Shown piece by piece: positions 37,391 through 47,400 of a stretch of DNA of 64,000 nt (position 1 is its first letter; each line of letters starts with the position of its first letter). This DNA comes from Pseudomonas sp. dw_358 (GTDB lineage: Bacteria > Pseudomonadota > Gammaproteobacteria > Pseudomonadales > Pseudomonadaceae), in the NCBI RefSeq assembly GCF_018449655.1, contig NZ_JAAVUX010000005.1:248001-312000 (forward strand). The letters are read 5' to 3'. A program made the translations under genes and the position numbers. A model generated the notes under the pieces. It had not been told where the DNA came from, ran no database searches, and saw only the letters and a program-made list of their open reading frames with translations.

Positions 37391-37945
37391 ATGCCTATAC
37401 AGAACTCCCCGTACCACGCATTCGCGACCCTGCTCAACAGCAGCGGCCATCCGGTTTCCCCCGCCGAGCTGCACGGCCTTCTGCTGGGGCGCAGTTGCGC
37501 CGGCGCAGGCTTCGAGATCGAGCCTTGGCTGATCGACGCCGCCGAGCTGCTGGGGGCCGCGCCTGCGGACAACGTGCGCCAGGCGCTGATCGGCCTGCAG
37601 GAAATGGTCAAGGGCGAGCTTACCAGCGATGACATGACCGTGGTGCTGTTGCTGCCCTCCGACGACGCGCCGCTGGGTGAGCGCGCCATCGCCTTGGGCG
37701 AGTGGTGTCAGGGCTTTCTCGCCGGTTTCGGCCTGACCGCGCGCGACACCGCCCTCAGTACCGAAGCCATGGAGGTGCTGCAGGATTTGGCGGCCATCGC
37801 CCAGGTGCAGGACGCGCTGGAGGAGTCCGACGACGGCGAGAACGACTACATGGAAGTCATGGAATACCTGCGCGTTGCGCCGCTGTTGCTGTTCACGGAA
37901 TCGGCCAAGGGCAGCGAGCCCGTGGTCAAGCCGTCCATCCACTGA
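37391..37945 (+). CDS. YgfB/UPF0149-family protein
   Basis: A 184-residue acidic cytoplasmic protein of the UPF0149 (YgfB/YecA) family. Family marks are the start with [27 protein letters not shown], the [11 protein letters not shown] motif, and the acidic [20 protein letters not shown] near the end. In P. aeruginosa the homologue modulates beta-lactam resistance through ampDh3. It is immediately followed by pepP. Confidence 0.92.
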   Translation: MPIQNSPYHAFATLLNSSGHPVSPAELHGLLLGRSCAGAGFEIEPWLIDAAELLGAAPADNVRQALIGLQEMVKGELTSDDMTVVLLLPSDDAPLGERAIALGEWCQGFLAGFGLTARDTALSTEAMEVLQDLAAIAQVQDALEESDDGENDYMEVMEYLRVAPLLLFTESAKGSEPVVKPSIH

Positions 37946-37970
37946 TCGTCACCGGAGGGCTCTGCTACCT

Positions 37971-39305
37971 ATGACCCATATCCCGAAAGCGGAATACGCG
38001 CGGCGCCGCAAGGCACTCATGGCGCAAATGGAGCCCAACAGCATCGCCATCCTGCCGGCGGCTGCCGTGGCGATCCGTAACCGCGACGTCGAGCACGTCT
38101 ATCGTCAGGACAGCGACTTCCAATACCTCAGCGGCTTCGGCGAGCCAGAGGCCGTGATCGCCTTGATCCCTGGCCGCGAACATGGCGAGTACGTCCTGTT
38201 CTGTCGTGAGCGCAACCCCGAGCGCGAGCGGTGGGATGGCCTGCGGGCAGGTCAGGACGGCGCCATCAGCGAGTACGGTGCCGACGACGCCTTCCCCATC
38301 TCCGATATCGACGACATCCTGCCCGGCTTGATCGAGGGCCGTGACCGCGTGTACTCGGCCATGGGCAGCAACGCCGAATTCGATCGTCACCTGATGGACT
38401 GGATCAACGTGATCCGTTCCAAGGCGCGCCTGGGTGCCCTGCCACCCAAGGAATTCGTCGCGCTCGACCACCTGCTGCATGACATGCGCCTGTACAAGTC
38501 TGCCGCCGAAATCAAGACCATGCGCCACGCCGCCGCGATCTCCGTCAAAGCCCACATTCGTGCCATGCAGGCCTCCCGCGCCGGCCTGCGCGAGTTCAGC
38601 CTGGAAGCCGAGTTGGACTACGAGTTTCGCAAGGGCGGGGCGAAGATGCCGGCCTACGGCTCCATCGTCGCGGCGGGACGCAACGGCTGCATCCTGCACT
38701 ATCAGGAGAACGATGCGGCCCTCAAGGATGGCGATCTGGTGCTGATCGACGCAGGCTGCGAGATAGATTGCTACGCCAGCGACATCACGCGTACCTTCCC
38801 GGTCAGCGGCACCTTTTCACCCGAACAGAAGGCGCTGTATGACGTGGTCCTCAAATCCCAGGAAGCCGCTTTCGCCGCTATCGGCCCGAATCGGCACTGG
38901 AACGAAGCCCACGAAGCAACCGTTCAGGTGATCACCCAGGGTCTGGTGGACCTGGGCCTGTTGCAAGGGAATGTCGACGAATTGATCGCCAGCGAAGCCC
39001 ATCGCGAGTTTTACATGCACCGTGCCGGCCACTGGCTGGGAATGGATGTGCACGACGTGGGCGAGTACAAGGTCGGCGGTGAGTGGCGAGTGCTCGAGCC
39101 TGGCATGACGCTGACCGTCGAGCCTGGCATCTATGTGGCCGCCGACAACACGCGAGTGGCCAAGAAATGGCGTGGAATCGGCATCCGCATCGAAGACGAT
39201 GTGGTGGTGACCCGCAAGGGTTGCGAGATCCTCACGGACGGCCTGCCGCGTACCACGGCTGAAATCGAGTCTGTGATGGCCGCCGCACGGGTCGAAGCGG
39301 CATGA
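37971..39305 (+). CDS. pepP: Xaa-Pro aminopeptidase P
   Basis: A 444-residue metallopeptidase removing N-terminal residues before proline. The N-terminal creatinase-like domain (about residues 1-170) precedes the pita-bread domain. Metal-binding motifs are IDAGCEIDCYASDITRTF (two Asp), HRAGHWLGMDVHDVGEY (His), TVEPGIY and RIEDDVVV (Glu). The ATG giving MTHIPKAEYARRR was chosen. It overlaps ubiH by four bases (ATGA), an arrangement also seen in E. coli. Confidence 0.97.
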   Translation: MTHIPKAEYARRRKALMAQMEPNSIAILPAAAVAIRNRDVEHVYRQDSDFQYLSGFGEPEAVIALIPGREHGEYVLFCRERNPERERWDGLRAGQDGAISEYGADDAFPISDIDDILPGLIEGRDRVYSAMGSNAEFDRHLMDWINVIRSKARLGALPPKEFVALDHLLHDMRLYKSAAEIKTMRHAAAISVKAHIRAMQASRAGLREFSLEAELDYEFRKGGAKMPAYGSIVAAGRNGCILHYQENDAALKDGDLVLIDAGCEIDCYASDITRTFPVSGTFSPEQKALYDVVLKSQEAAFAAIGPNRHWNEAHEATVQVITQGLVDLGLLQGNVDELIASEAHREFYMHRAGHWLGMDVHDVGEYKVGGEWRVLEPGMTLTVEPGIYVAADNTRVAKKWRGIGIRIEDDVVVTRKGCEILTDGLPRTTAEIESVMAAARVEAA

Positions 39306-40489
39306 CCCAAGTGAATATTGCCATTGTCGGCGGCGGCCTGGTGGGTGCGAGCCTGGCGGTGGCCTTGCAGGCCGGCGCGAAGGCGCGGGGCTGGAAGATC
39401 CTGCTGATCGAGCCCTTTGCCCCGGGCAACAGTTATCAGCCCAGCTACGATGCCCGCTCCTCGGCGTTGTCCTTCGGCACCCGGCAAATCTACGACCGCC
39501 TCGGCCTCTGGGCAGCCATCAGCCACCGTGCCGAACCGATCCGTCAGATCCATGTGTCTGACCGTGGCCGTTTCGGCAGCACCCGCCTGGTAGCCATCGA
39601 AGAGGGCGTGCCTGCCTTGGGCTATGTGACTGAAAACGCCTGGCTGGGGCAGTGCCTGTGGCAGGCGTTGGACTCTGATGTGGTCAGTTGGCGCTGCCCT
39701 GCCGAAGTGCTGCACATGCAGCCCGTCGACAGTGGCTACCGGTTGACGCTCAACGATGACACGCAGGTTGACTGTGCGCTGGCCGTTCTCGCCGACGGTG
39801 GTCGTTCGGGCTTGCGCGAGCAGTTGGGCATTCACGTTCGGCAACGACCTTACGATCAGAGCGCGTTGATCGCCAACATCACCCCCGGTGAGGCCCACCT
39901 TGGCCAGGCCTTCGAGCGTTTTACCGAAGACGGCCCCATGGCCTTGCTGCCGCTGCCGGAAAATCGCTGCGCGCTGGTCTGGACCCGCAAGGGGATGGAC
40001 GCCCAGCGTCTGGTGGATCTGGACGAGCGCAGTTTCCTGGCCCAGTTGCAGGAGGTCTTCGGCTATCGCCTGGGTCCACTGCGGCAAGTAGGTGCGCGGC
40101 ATCTGTACCCTTTGTCGCTGATGGAAGCGCAGGAGCAGGTGCGGCCCCATCTGGTGGTGTTGGGCAACGCCGCACACGCCTTGCACCCCATCGCCGGTCA
40201 AGGCTTCAACCTTTCGCTGCGGGACGTTCAGGCCCTCACCGAAGCCCTGTTGGGCAGCGAAGCCCCTCTGGGCGACTTCGCAACCTTGCGCAATTATCAA
40301 CAGCGCCAGCAGCCTGATCAGGTGCTGACAGTAGGTTTTTCCGACCAGGTCACGCGTCTGTTCGGGACCCGTCGACCGGTCCTGGCGGTCGGGCGCAATC
40401 TCGGCCTGCTGGGGCTTGATCTGTTGCCACCGGCTAAACGCTGGTTCGCCCGTCAGGCCATGGGACTGGGCACGCGCCCAGACCTTTGA
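39302..40489 (+). CDS. ubiH: 2-Octaprenyl-6-methoxyphenol hydroxylase
   Basis: A 395-residue FAD monooxygenase of ubiquinone synthesis. It has the FAD-binding GGGLVGASLAVAL near the N-terminus, the central LADGGRSGLREQLG and the family hallmark NAAHALHPIAGQGFNLSLRD. It starts at the ATG overlapping the pepP stop. It is followed after 50 bp by a paralogue, which probably hydroxylates another ring position. Confidence 0.95.
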   Translation: MTQVNIAIVGGGLVGASLAVALQAGAKARGWKILLIEPFAPGNSYQPSYDARSSALSFGTRQIYDRLGLWAAISHRAEPIRQIHVSDRGRFGSTRLVAIEEGVPALGYVTENAWLGQCLWQALDSDVVSWRCPAEVLHMQPVDSGYRLTLNDDTQVDCALAVLADGGRSGLREQLGIHVRQRPYDQSALIANITPGEAHLGQAFERFTEDGPMALLPLPENRCALVWTRKGMDAQRLVDLDERSFLAQLQEVFGYRLGPLRQVGARHLYPLSLMEAQEQVRPHLVVLGNAAHALHPIAGQGFNLSLRDVQALTEALLGSEAPLGDFATLRNYQQRQQPDQVLTVGFSDQVTRLFGTRRPVLAVGRNLGLLGLDLLPPAKRWFARQAMGLGTRPDL

Positions 40490-40539
40490 TGACATCTTTC
40501 GACTGGCGGCTGCGGCTGCCCAAGGCATGGTTTTAAAGC

Positions 40540-41763
40540 ATGGAAATGCGCGCGGATCTTTTGATTGTCGGGGCAGGCATGGTGGGCAGCGCGCTGGCGC
40601 TGGCACTGCGCGACAGTGGCTTGGAAGTTGTCCTGCTGGATGGCGGACCGCTGAGCGTCAAACCCTTTGCCCCGTCATCCCCATTCGATCCTCGAGTCAG
40701 CGCCTTGTCCATGGCCAGCCAGCGCATGCTGGAGCGGCTGGGTGTCTGGGCTGGCATCGTCGCTCGGCGCGCCAGTCCATACGCGCAGATGAAAGTCTGG
40801 GACGGCAGCGGCACGGGTCATATCCAGTTTGCAGCGGGCAGTGTGCATGCCGAGACCTTGGGCCATATCGTCGAAAATCGGGTGGTCCAGGATGCTTTGC
40901 TGGAGCGGCTTCACGAAAGCTCCATCGGTTTGCTGGCCAATGCGCGTCTGGAACAGATGCGTCGCTCCGGCGATGATTGGCTGCTGAGTCTGTCCGATGG
41001 CCGCAGCCTGCGGGCACCAGTGGTCGTTGCTGCCGATGGCGCCAATTCGGCGGTTCGCCGCTTGACCGGCACCGCGACTCGCGAGTGGAACTACTTGCAC
41101 CATGCCATCGTCGCCAGCGTGCGTTGCAGTGCGCCTAACCAGGGGACTGCGTGGCAGCGCTTTACCGATGACGGCCCCCTGGCCTTTCTACCGCTGCTGC
41201 GCGATGGTGATCAGCAATGGTGCTCGATTGTCTGGTCGACTACCCCGGCCCAGGCCGAGCGCCTGATGAAACTCGATGATCCAAGCTTTTGCTCGGCCCT
41301 CGGACAGGCTTTCGAAGGACGCCTGGGCGAAGTTTTGCACAGCGATCCGCGGGTTTGCGTGCCGCTGCGTCAGCGCCATGCCAAGCGCTATGTTGCCGAA
41401 GGCCTGGCCTTGATCGGCGATGCGGCACACACGATCCACCCCCTGGCGGGGCAAGGCGTCAATCTGGGTTTGCTCGATGCGGCGGTGTTGGCCGAAGAGC
41501 TGGCCGCTGCCCATCAGCGCGGCGAACGGCTGGCCGATGTTCGGGTGCTAAGCCGTTACGAGCGTCGCCGCATGCCTCACAATCTGGCGCTGATGGCTGC
41601 CATGCAGGGTTTTGAAAGATTGTTTCAGGATGACCGCCTGCCTGTGCGATGGCTGCGCAACAGCGGTCTGAAATGGGTGGAGCAGATGCCTGAAGCCAAG
41701 GCGTTGTTCGTTCGCCAGGCGCTGGGCTTGAGTGGCGATCTGCCGTACATCGCCAGGCCCTGA
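40540..41763 (+). CDS. ubiI: Ubiquinone-synthesis FAD monooxygenase (UbiI/VisC-like)
   Basis: A 407-residue paralogue of UbiH. It has VGAGMVGSALALALRDSGLEV, AADGANSAVRRLTG and GDAAHTIHPLAGQGVNLGLLDAAVLAEEL. In Pseudomonas this second gene is assigned as UbiI (C5 hydroxylase), while a Coq7 protein does the last step; the assignment is by synteny. A second ATG two codons on (40546) is an alternative start. Confidence 0.9.
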   Translation: MEMRADLLIVGAGMVGSALALALRDSGLEVVLLDGGPLSVKPFAPSSPFDPRVSALSMASQRMLERLGVWAGIVARRASPYAQMKVWDGSGTGHIQFAAGSVHAETLGHIVENRVVQDALLERLHESSIGLLANARLEQMRRSGDDWLLSLSDGRSLRAPVVVAADGANSAVRRLTGTATREWNYLHHAIVASVRCSAPNQGTAWQRFTDDGPLAFLPLLRDGDQQWCSIVWSTTPAQAERLMKLDDPSFCSALGQAFEGRLGEVLHSDPRVCVPLRQRHAKRYVAEGLALIGDAAHTIHPLAGQGVNLGLLDAAVLAEELAAAHQRGERLADVRVLSRYERRRMPHNLALMAAMQGFERLFQDDRLPVRWLRNSGLKWVEQMPEAKALFVRQALGLSGDLPYIARP

Positions 41764-41975
41764 ACACGTGCGCGGAGCCTTCGTAACATTCGCAAACAGC
41801 TTGGGCAAACAGGCTGTTCGCCGGGGCTTGTGCCGGGTTCGCCAGCCCGGCGGTAGCCTCGAACCTCACCCATGGGGTGCCAGCCCTGAACCTTGCGGCT
41901 ACAATGCGCGGCATTCGGCGCCATACGTACAAGATGTTGCGTATGCGTCTTCGCCACGCCCGGAAGGAGACACCC

Positions 41976-43058
41976 ATGGGACAGCGCACGCCTCTGTATG
42001 ACCTGCATTTGGCGCTGGGCGCCAAGCTGGTCGATTTTGGCGGTTGGGATATGCCGTTGCACTACGGTTCGCAAGTCGAGGAGCACCATCAGGTCCGCCG
42101 TGACTGTGGTGTTTTCGATGTGTCGCACATGGCAATCATCGATGTCACAGGCCGCGAGGCTTTCGCGTTTCTGCAGTACGTGCTGGCCAATGACGTTGGA
42201 CGTCTTGCCGCCGTGGGATGCGCGCTTTATAGCGTGATGCTCAACGACCAGGCGGGCGTGGTCGATGACCTGATCGCCTACCGCCTGGACGATGGCTACC
42301 GCCTGGTACTCAATGCAGCGACCCGCAGCAAGGATCTAGCCTGGTTGAGTCGGCAGGCCGAGGGGCGCGACGTGCACCTGCAAGAGCGCAGCGAGCTGGC
42401 GCTGCTCGCGGTGCAAGGGCCTCAGGCCCGCGTGCGTGTGGCGCAACTGGTCAATCAGCAGCGCGCCGAGCTGATTCAGCACTTGAAGCCATTCGAAGGC
42501 CGCAGCGATGCCGACTGGTTCTTTGCACGCACGGGTTATACCGGCGAAGACGGCCTGGAGATTGCGCTGCCCGCTGATCAGGCCGTGAGCTTTTTCAACG
42601 ACCTGGTCGGTGCGGGCATTATGCCGATCGGTCTGGGTGCCCGCGACACCTTGCGACTTGAGGCCGGCTTGAACCTTTACGGCCAGGATCTGGACGAAGT
42701 TCATTCACCGCTGGCCTCGAACATGGCCTGGAGTGTGGCCTGGGAGCCGGCCGAGCGCAGGTTCATAGGTCGCGAGGCACTGGAGCATGAGCTGCGCAGT
42801 GGCGCCAGTTCCAGGTTGGTCGGTCTGGTGCTGGAGGAGCGTGGTGTATTACGCGCCCACCAGGTAGTGCGCATCACACAAATTGGCGAAGGGGAGATCA
42901 CCAGTGGTAGTTTCTCTCCTACGCTTGGCAAGTCCATCGCGCTGGCGCGTGTACCTGCCGCCACCGCAGATCGCGCCGAAGTCGAGATTCGCGGCAAGTG
43001 GTACCCGGTCCGGGTGGTCAAGCCGACTTTTGTACGTCACGGCAAGACGCTGGTCTGA
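41976..43058 (+). CDS. gcvT: Glycine cleavage system T protein (aminomethyltransferase)
   Basis: A 360-residue enzyme transferring the methylene carbon from lipoyl-GcvH to THF. Family features are LVDFGGWDMPLHYG, the catalytic-region CGVFDVSHM, RTGYTGEDGLEIALP and the LGARDTLRLEAGLNLYGQDL stretch. The ATG behind GGAAGGAG was chosen; the frame stays open upstream. TACAAT (41900-41905) could be a -10 box. No glycine riboswitch is recognised in the 210-nt leader. Confidence 0.96.
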   Translation: MGQRTPLYDLHLALGAKLVDFGGWDMPLHYGSQVEEHHQVRRDCGVFDVSHMAIIDVTGREAFAFLQYVLANDVGRLAAVGCALYSVMLNDQAGVVDDLIAYRLDDGYRLVLNAATRSKDLAWLSRQAEGRDVHLQERSELALLAVQGPQARVRVAQLVNQQRAELIQHLKPFEGRSDADWFFARTGYTGEDGLEIALPADQAVSFFNDLVGAGIMPIGLGARDTLRLEAGLNLYGQDLDEVHSPLASNMAWSVAWEPAERRFIGREALEHELRSGASSRLVGLVLEERGVLRAHQVVRITQIGEGEITSGSFSPTLGKSIALARVPAATADRAEVEIRGKWYPVRVVKPTFVRHGKTLV

Positions 43059-43120
43059 ACGACCCACTTACCCCTACATAAATTTTGCGGTCAAGCCGCT
43101 GACCTGTTGAGGAGCAACCC

Positions 43121-43504
43121 ATGAGTAACATCCCTGCTGAGCTGCGTTTTGCCGAAAGCCACGAATGGGCTCGCCTGGAGGCCGATGGTACGGTGACCGT
43201 GGGTATTTCCGATCATGCCCAGGAGGCATTGGGCGACGTGGTCTTCGTCGAGCTCCCGGAAATCGGCAAGGTCTTCGCTCAAGCGGACGCTGCGGGTGTC
43301 GTGGAGTCCGTCAAAGCGGCTTCGGATATCTATTCGCCCGTGGGCGGTGAAGTGATCGAGGTCAATGAGGGCCTGGGCGATGCCCCGGAATCGTTGAACA
43401 GCGAGCCTTACTCGGCCTGGATCTTCAAGCTCAAGCCAAGCAATGTGGCGGATCTGGACCGGTTGCTGGATGCGGCGAGTTACAAGGCTGCCATCGGCGA
43501 GTAA
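43121..43504 (+). CDS. gcvH: Glycine cleavage system H protein
   Basis: A 127-residue lipoyl carrier protein. The lipoylated Lys lies in [21 protein letters not shown] and [15 protein letters not shown] are standard. It follows gcvT by 62 bp. A gcvP gene does not follow, unlike many Pseudomonas; a hairpin and a convergent DUF2388 gene come next. Confidence 0.97.
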   Translation: MSNIPAELRFAESHEWARLEADGTVTVGISDHAQEALGDVVFVELPEIGKVFAQADAAGVVESVKAASDIYSPVGGEVIEVNEGLGDAPESLNSEPYSAWIFKLKPSNVADLDRLLDAASYKAAIGE

Positions 43505-43512
43505 AAGCTGTA

Positions 43513-43543
43513 CCCGGTGCCGTTCGGCAATGACGGCACCGGG
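43513..43543 (+). terminator. Strong hairpin after gcvH
   Basis: An 11-bp stem, CCCGGTGCCGT and its complement, with a 9-nt loop, nine bases after the gcvH stop. It has no T-run on the plus side. Lying between convergent genes, it may end transcripts from both. Confidence 0.65.
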
Positions 43544-43553
43544 GTCATGCTGA

Positions 43554-43871
43554 TCAGTCTTCGGCGACGGTGTTCTTTGCCAGAATAGCGTTCGCCAGGT
43601 CCATGTCGCTTGCCTTGAGCGCTGGATTGTCTTCACGCACTTTCAGCATCGCTGCTTCCAGATACGGGCCGCGAATCTGGCCGTTGCTGGCAACGAAACT
43701 GCTGGCGTCATCCTGTGCGGCCACGATCAACTTATGGTGACGAGAAGTCAGATAGGTCGAGCCGGTTGTGGCGCCCGACGACAGCACGTCATGCAAGAAA
43801 CCGTCAGCCATGGCGGACCCGACTGGCAGAGCAAACAGGGCGAGCGAAAGTGCGACAGCTGTGACGCGCAT
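43554..43871 (-). CDS. DUF2388-family secreted protein
   Basis: A 105-residue protein of a Pseudomonas-typical family (DUF2388). A signal peptide of about 21 residues (VALSLALFALPVGSAMA) precedes the domain: SSGATTGSTYLTSRHHKLIVAAQDDASSFVA, and a helical C-terminus. I chose the ATG giving MRVTAVALS. The function is unknown. Confidence 0.88.
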   Translation of the reverse strand: MRVTAVALSLALFALPVGSAMADGFLHDVLSSGATTGSTYLTSRHHKLIVAAQDDASSFVASNGQIRGPYLEAAMLKVREDNPALKASDMDLANAILAKNTVAED

Positions 43872-43935
43872 GGCAGTGACTCCTGAGTAGGTATTGTGAA
43901 GCGTTGGATAGCTTTGCTTGAGCCAAGTTCCAGGT

Positions 43936-44397
43936 TCAGACGTCGGGTGCCTGTGTGGTTCGTTCCACCAGCAGATGGACATCCTGCTGGCCGATGACCC
44001 TCACCTGGCTGCCTGCGGCGGCGTTTTCGCCGCGAACCAGCCACAGCCCGTCGCCAACCTTGATCTTGCCCCGCCCATCAACAATTGCTTCTTGTACGAC
44101 GAACACGCGACCGATCAGCTCCTGGCCCCGTTGGTTGAGCAGTGGCTGGTCTGTGGGTCGGGCATGGCGTTGCCGAGACCACCAGAGCGTGGCGCTGACC
44201 ACGCACAGCACGGCAAACAGCAGGCACTGCGCAACCCAACTCATCCCGGGCAACAGAAAAACCAGCGCACTCACCGCTGTTGCGGCAATACCTGTCCATA
44301 AAAGGTAGCCGCCGGCACCGAATATCTCGAGGATAATCAGGGCGACGCCCAAGGCCAGCCAATCCAGAAAAGACAGGTGCAACAAAAAATTGCCCAT
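43936..44397 (-). CDS. NfeD-family membrane protein
   Basis: A 153-residue short NfeD. Two to three membrane helices near the N-terminus (LALGVALIILEIFGAGGYLLW and following) precede an OB-fold domain (residues ~85-150, ELIGRVFVVQEAIVDGRGKIKVGDGLWLVRG). NfeD proteins pair with stomatin-like partners in membrane microdomains. The start lies eight bases after the stop of the stomatin-like gene upstream, so the two are co-transcribed. Confidence 0.92.
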   Translation of the reverse strand: MGNFLLHLSFLDWLALGVALIILEIFGAGGYLLWTGIAATAVSALVFLLPGMSWVAQCLLFAVLCVVSATLWWSRQRHARPTDQPLLNQRGQELIGRVFVVQEAIVDGRGKIKVGDGLWLVRGENAAAGSQVRVIGQQDVHLLVERTTQAPDV

Positions 44398-44405
44398 AGA
44401 TGACC

Positions 44406-45326
44406 TCAGGTTTTCTTGTTGTCGAAGGTCACCTTGATGATTTCCCCGATACCGCTGACCGAACCGATCAGCTGGCTCGCTTCCAGCGGCATCAGGATCA
44501 CTTTGCTGTTGTCGGCGCTGGCCAGCTTGCCCAACGCTTCAATGTATTTCTGCGCCACGAAATAGTTGATGGCCTGCACATCGCCGGCAGCGATGGCCTG
44601 GGACACCACTTGAGTGGCACGTGCTTCGGCTTCGGCCTGGCGCTCCCTGGCTTCGGCTTCCAGAAAAGCGGCCTGGCGCTCACCTTCAGCTTCGAGAATC
44701 TGGCCCTGCTTCTTGCCTTCGGCGGTCAAAATAGCGGCTGCCCTGAGACCCTCGGCTTCGAGGATCTGTGCGCGCTTGACCCGTTCGGCTTTCATCTGCC
44801 CGCTCATCGCCGCCATCAGGTCGGCGGGGGGGCTGATGTCCTTGATTTCGATGCGAGTGATCTTGATGCCCCACGGCGCGGTGGCGTCATCCACGGTACG
44901 TAGCAGGCGCTCGTTGATATTGTCCCGCTGGCTGAGCATGGCGTCGAGCTCCATCGAGCCCAGAACGGTGCGTATGTTGGTCTGCAGGAGGTTGCGCACG
45001 GCATGCTCCAGGTTGTTGACCTCATAGGCGGCCTGGGCGGTGTTGACGACCTGGTAAAAGCAGACGGCGTCGATCTGCACCGTGGCATTGTCGGCGGTGA
45101 TGACTTCCTGCGGCGGGATATCCAGCACACTTTCCATCATGTTGATCTTGCGGCCGATGCGGTCCATGACCGGCACGATCAGGTTGAGCCCGGGCTTGAG
45201 GGTGTTGGTGTAGCGGCCGAAGCGTTCGACGGTCCACTGATATCCCTGAGGTACGACCTTGAACCCCATGAAGACAATGGTCACCGCAAGGACGACCAGA
45301 AGAAGCACTACGCTACCGATTTGCAT
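44406..45326 (-). CDS. SPFH/stomatin-like protein (QmcA type)
   Basis: A 306-residue membrane-anchored protein of the SPFH (stomatin, prohibitin) family. One N-terminal helix ([17 protein letters not shown]) is followed by the SPFH domain ([22 protein letters not shown]), a long coiled coil rich in Glu/Ala (about residues 190-245), and a C-terminal segment [20 protein letters not shown]. It is co-transcribed with nfeD, the common QmcA-YbbK arrangement. It likely forms oligomeric rings in the inner membrane. Confidence 0.94.
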   Translation of the reverse strand: MQIGSVVLLLVVLAVTIVFMGFKVVPQGYQWTVERFGRYTNTLKPGLNLIVPVMDRIGRKINMMESVLDIPPQEVITADNATVQIDAVCFYQVVNTAQAAYEVNNLEHAVRNLLQTNIRTVLGSMELDAMLSQRDNINERLLRTVDDATAPWGIKITRIEIKDISPPADLMAAMSGQMKAERVKRAQILEAEGLRAAAILTAEGKKQGQILEAEGERQAAFLEAEARERQAEAEARATQVVSQAIAAGDVQAINYFVAQKYIEALGKLASADNSKVILMPLEASQLIGSVSGIGEIIKVTFDNKKT

Positions 45327-45393
45327 GACGAATCCCTGTGCTCAAAAATTGATTGTCTGCCTTGGCGGGCGCCACGGCCAGTGCCCGATCATT

Positions 45394-47169
45394 TCAGCCG
45401 GTTTCCTGCCCAAAGCCTTCGTGGCGCGGCGTGACACGCAGGACTTCCTCCAGAGTCGTCATCCCGGCGGCGATTTTCCGCGCGCCTGCCAGACGCAGGG
45501 TACGCATGCCCTCCTTGAGGGCCTGATGGCGCAGGCGCGCCAGGTCGGTCGAGGCACTGATGCCGCTCTTCAGGCTTTCGCTCAGCACCAGTATCTCGTA
45601 CAGCGCGGCCCTTCCGCGGTAACCGGTGTCGCGACATTCCACGCAGCCGACGGCGTGCTGCACCTGTGCAGGCAATGGGCTGCGCCACGGACGGGTGATG
45701 GCTTGCCAGTCGTCTGCGGCCACGGTGCCAGGCGCCTTGCAGTGGGGGCATAGCAGGCGAATCAGACGTTGCGCCATGACGCCCAGCAGGGTGGCCTTGA
45801 TCAGGTAGTGGGCGACGCCCAGCTCCAGCAGACGAGTGATGGCACTCGTCGCGTCGTTGGTGTGCAGGGTCGAGAGCACCAGATGCCCGGTCAGTGCTGC
45901 CTGGATGGCCATCTGGGCGGTCTCGAGGTCGCGTATTTCGCCGACCATGATCACGTCCGGATCCTGGCGCATCAGGGCGCGCAGGCCGTTGGCAAACGTC
46001 AGGTCAATATTGTGCTGCACCTGCATCTGGTTGAAGGAAGGCTCGACCATCTCGATCGGGTCTTCGATGGTGCACAGGTTGATTTCGGGACGAGCCAACT
46101 CCTTGAGCGTGGTGTACAGCGTGGTGGTCTTGCCCGAGCCGGTGGGGCCAGTGACAAGGATGATCCCGGTGGGCTGGCGCAGCAGAGCTCTCCAGCGCAG
46201 CAGATCCTCGGGGGTAAAGCCCAGGCGCGTAAAGTCCTTGAGCAGCACCTGTGGGTCGAATAGCCGCAACACAAGTTTCTCGCCGAAGGTGGTGGGCAGT
46301 GTAGAAAGACGCAACTCGATGTCGCCGCCATTGGGCAAGCGCATCTGCATGCGTCCATCCTGAGGGCGACGCTTTTCGGCGATGTTCATCCGCCCCAGGG
46401 TTTTCAGGCGGCTGACGATGGCCGTGGTGACCTGTGGCTGAAACCGGTAGATATCCTGAAGTTGCCCGTCGATGCGCAGGCGAACGGTCCCCTGATCGCG
46501 TCTTGGCTCGATGTGGATATCACTGGCGCGCTGGTCGAGCGCATGCTGCAGGAGCCAGTCGACGATGTTGACGATAGGGGTGTCATCGATATCGGGTATC
46601 ACCTCTGCACCCGTCTCGGCCAAGGCCCCGGCAGGCGGGTTGACCGGACCGGCGCTGGCATCGTTGACCGAGCGCGCCAGCTTGTAGAGCTGCTCGATAC
46701 TGCGCTGGATCTCCAGCGGGTTGGCCACGGCACGCTTGATGGGGCGTTTCAGTGCCTGGCTCAAGGCAGGCACCCAGCTCCCGATGAAGGGCTGTGCGCT
46801 GGCCACGATCAGGCTGGCGGCGGCTTCGCCGACGATCAGGATACCGTGGCGTTGCGCGAAGGCTCGCGGCAGCAAGGCGGTGAGTGCGTTGAGGTCGATG
46901 GCCAGCGCATCGATGCGCCAGTAGGCCTGGCCTGCATGCAGCGCCAGCCAGAGCGTCAGGGATTCCAATACCAGGCGCTGGCCCGGTCGGCTGAGGTCGT
47001 CGTACTGCTGCTCGGCCAGCGTGACCAGTGGGTGCCGGCGACAGGCACCGGGGTCAAGGTTCAGGGCACTCTCGCCATCGTTTTGACTCAGCAGGCCCTG
47101 ATTGACCAGTGCATGGACGACTTCGGGCAGTTCGAGTGGGCGATCAAAAGTTTCTGTGCCGAGGGCCAC
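45394..47169 (-). CDS. Orphan GspE/PilB-type secretion ATPase
   Basis: A 591-residue ATPase of the type II secretion/type IV pilus class. An N-terminal GspE_N-like domain is followed by the core: Walker A GPTGSGKTTTLY, the Asp box IEDPIE, Walker B GEIRDLETAQMA, the His box LSTLHTNDATSAI, and zinc-binding CPHC with a later CVEC. No other secretion or pilus genes are adjacent. The start is a GTG at 47169 with AAGGAAA eight bases upstream; the longer frame adds an unrelated 56-residue tail. Confidence 0.9.
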   Translation of the reverse strand: MALGTETFDRPLELPEVVHALVNQGLLSQNDGESALNLDPGACRRHPLVTLAEQQYDDLSRPGQRLVLESLTLWLALHAGQAYWRIDALAIDLNALTALLPRAFAQRHGILIVGEAAASLIVASAQPFIGSWVPALSQALKRPIKRAVANPLEIQRSIEQLYKLARSVNDASAGPVNPPAGALAETGAEVIPDIDDTPIVNIVDWLLQHALDQRASDIHIEPRRDQGTVRLRIDGQLQDIYRFQPQVTTAIVSRLKTLGRMNIAEKRRPQDGRMQMRLPNGGDIELRLSTLPTTFGEKLVLRLFDPQVLLKDFTRLGFTPEDLLRWRALLRQPTGIILVTGPTGSGKTTTLYTTLKELARPEINLCTIEDPIEMVEPSFNQMQVQHNIDLTFANGLRALMRQDPDVIMVGEIRDLETAQMAIQAALTGHLVLSTLHTNDATSAITRLLELGVAHYLIKATLLGVMAQRLIRLLCPHCKAPGTVAADDWQAITRPWRSPLPAQVQHAVGCVECRDTGYRGRAALYEILVLSESLKSGISASTDLARLRHQALKEGMRTLRLAGARKIAAGMTTLEEVLRVTPRHEGFGQETG

Positions 47170-47400
47170 GGTAGCGTTTCCTTGTGTCGAATTCTGGGCG
47201 CGTCCTGCGCCCGTCACAAGGTTAGCTGGCGTACCAAGGTTCGTCGGGGGTAATCGTTTCCGGGGGTTGCGACACCGGCAGGGTGAGCACCGTTCAGGTC
47301 GCGCCTCTTGTGGCCTATGAAGGTGTCGGGTATTCAAGAGGTCAACCCGACGGTGGCCTTGTCGGCGATCAAGTCCACCATGAGTCTGCCTGGTTGAAGA

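Noticed and set aside
41764..41975. Glycine riboswitch before gcvT
   Set aside because: The conserved aptamer cores are not recognisable; only short unrelated hairpins occur.
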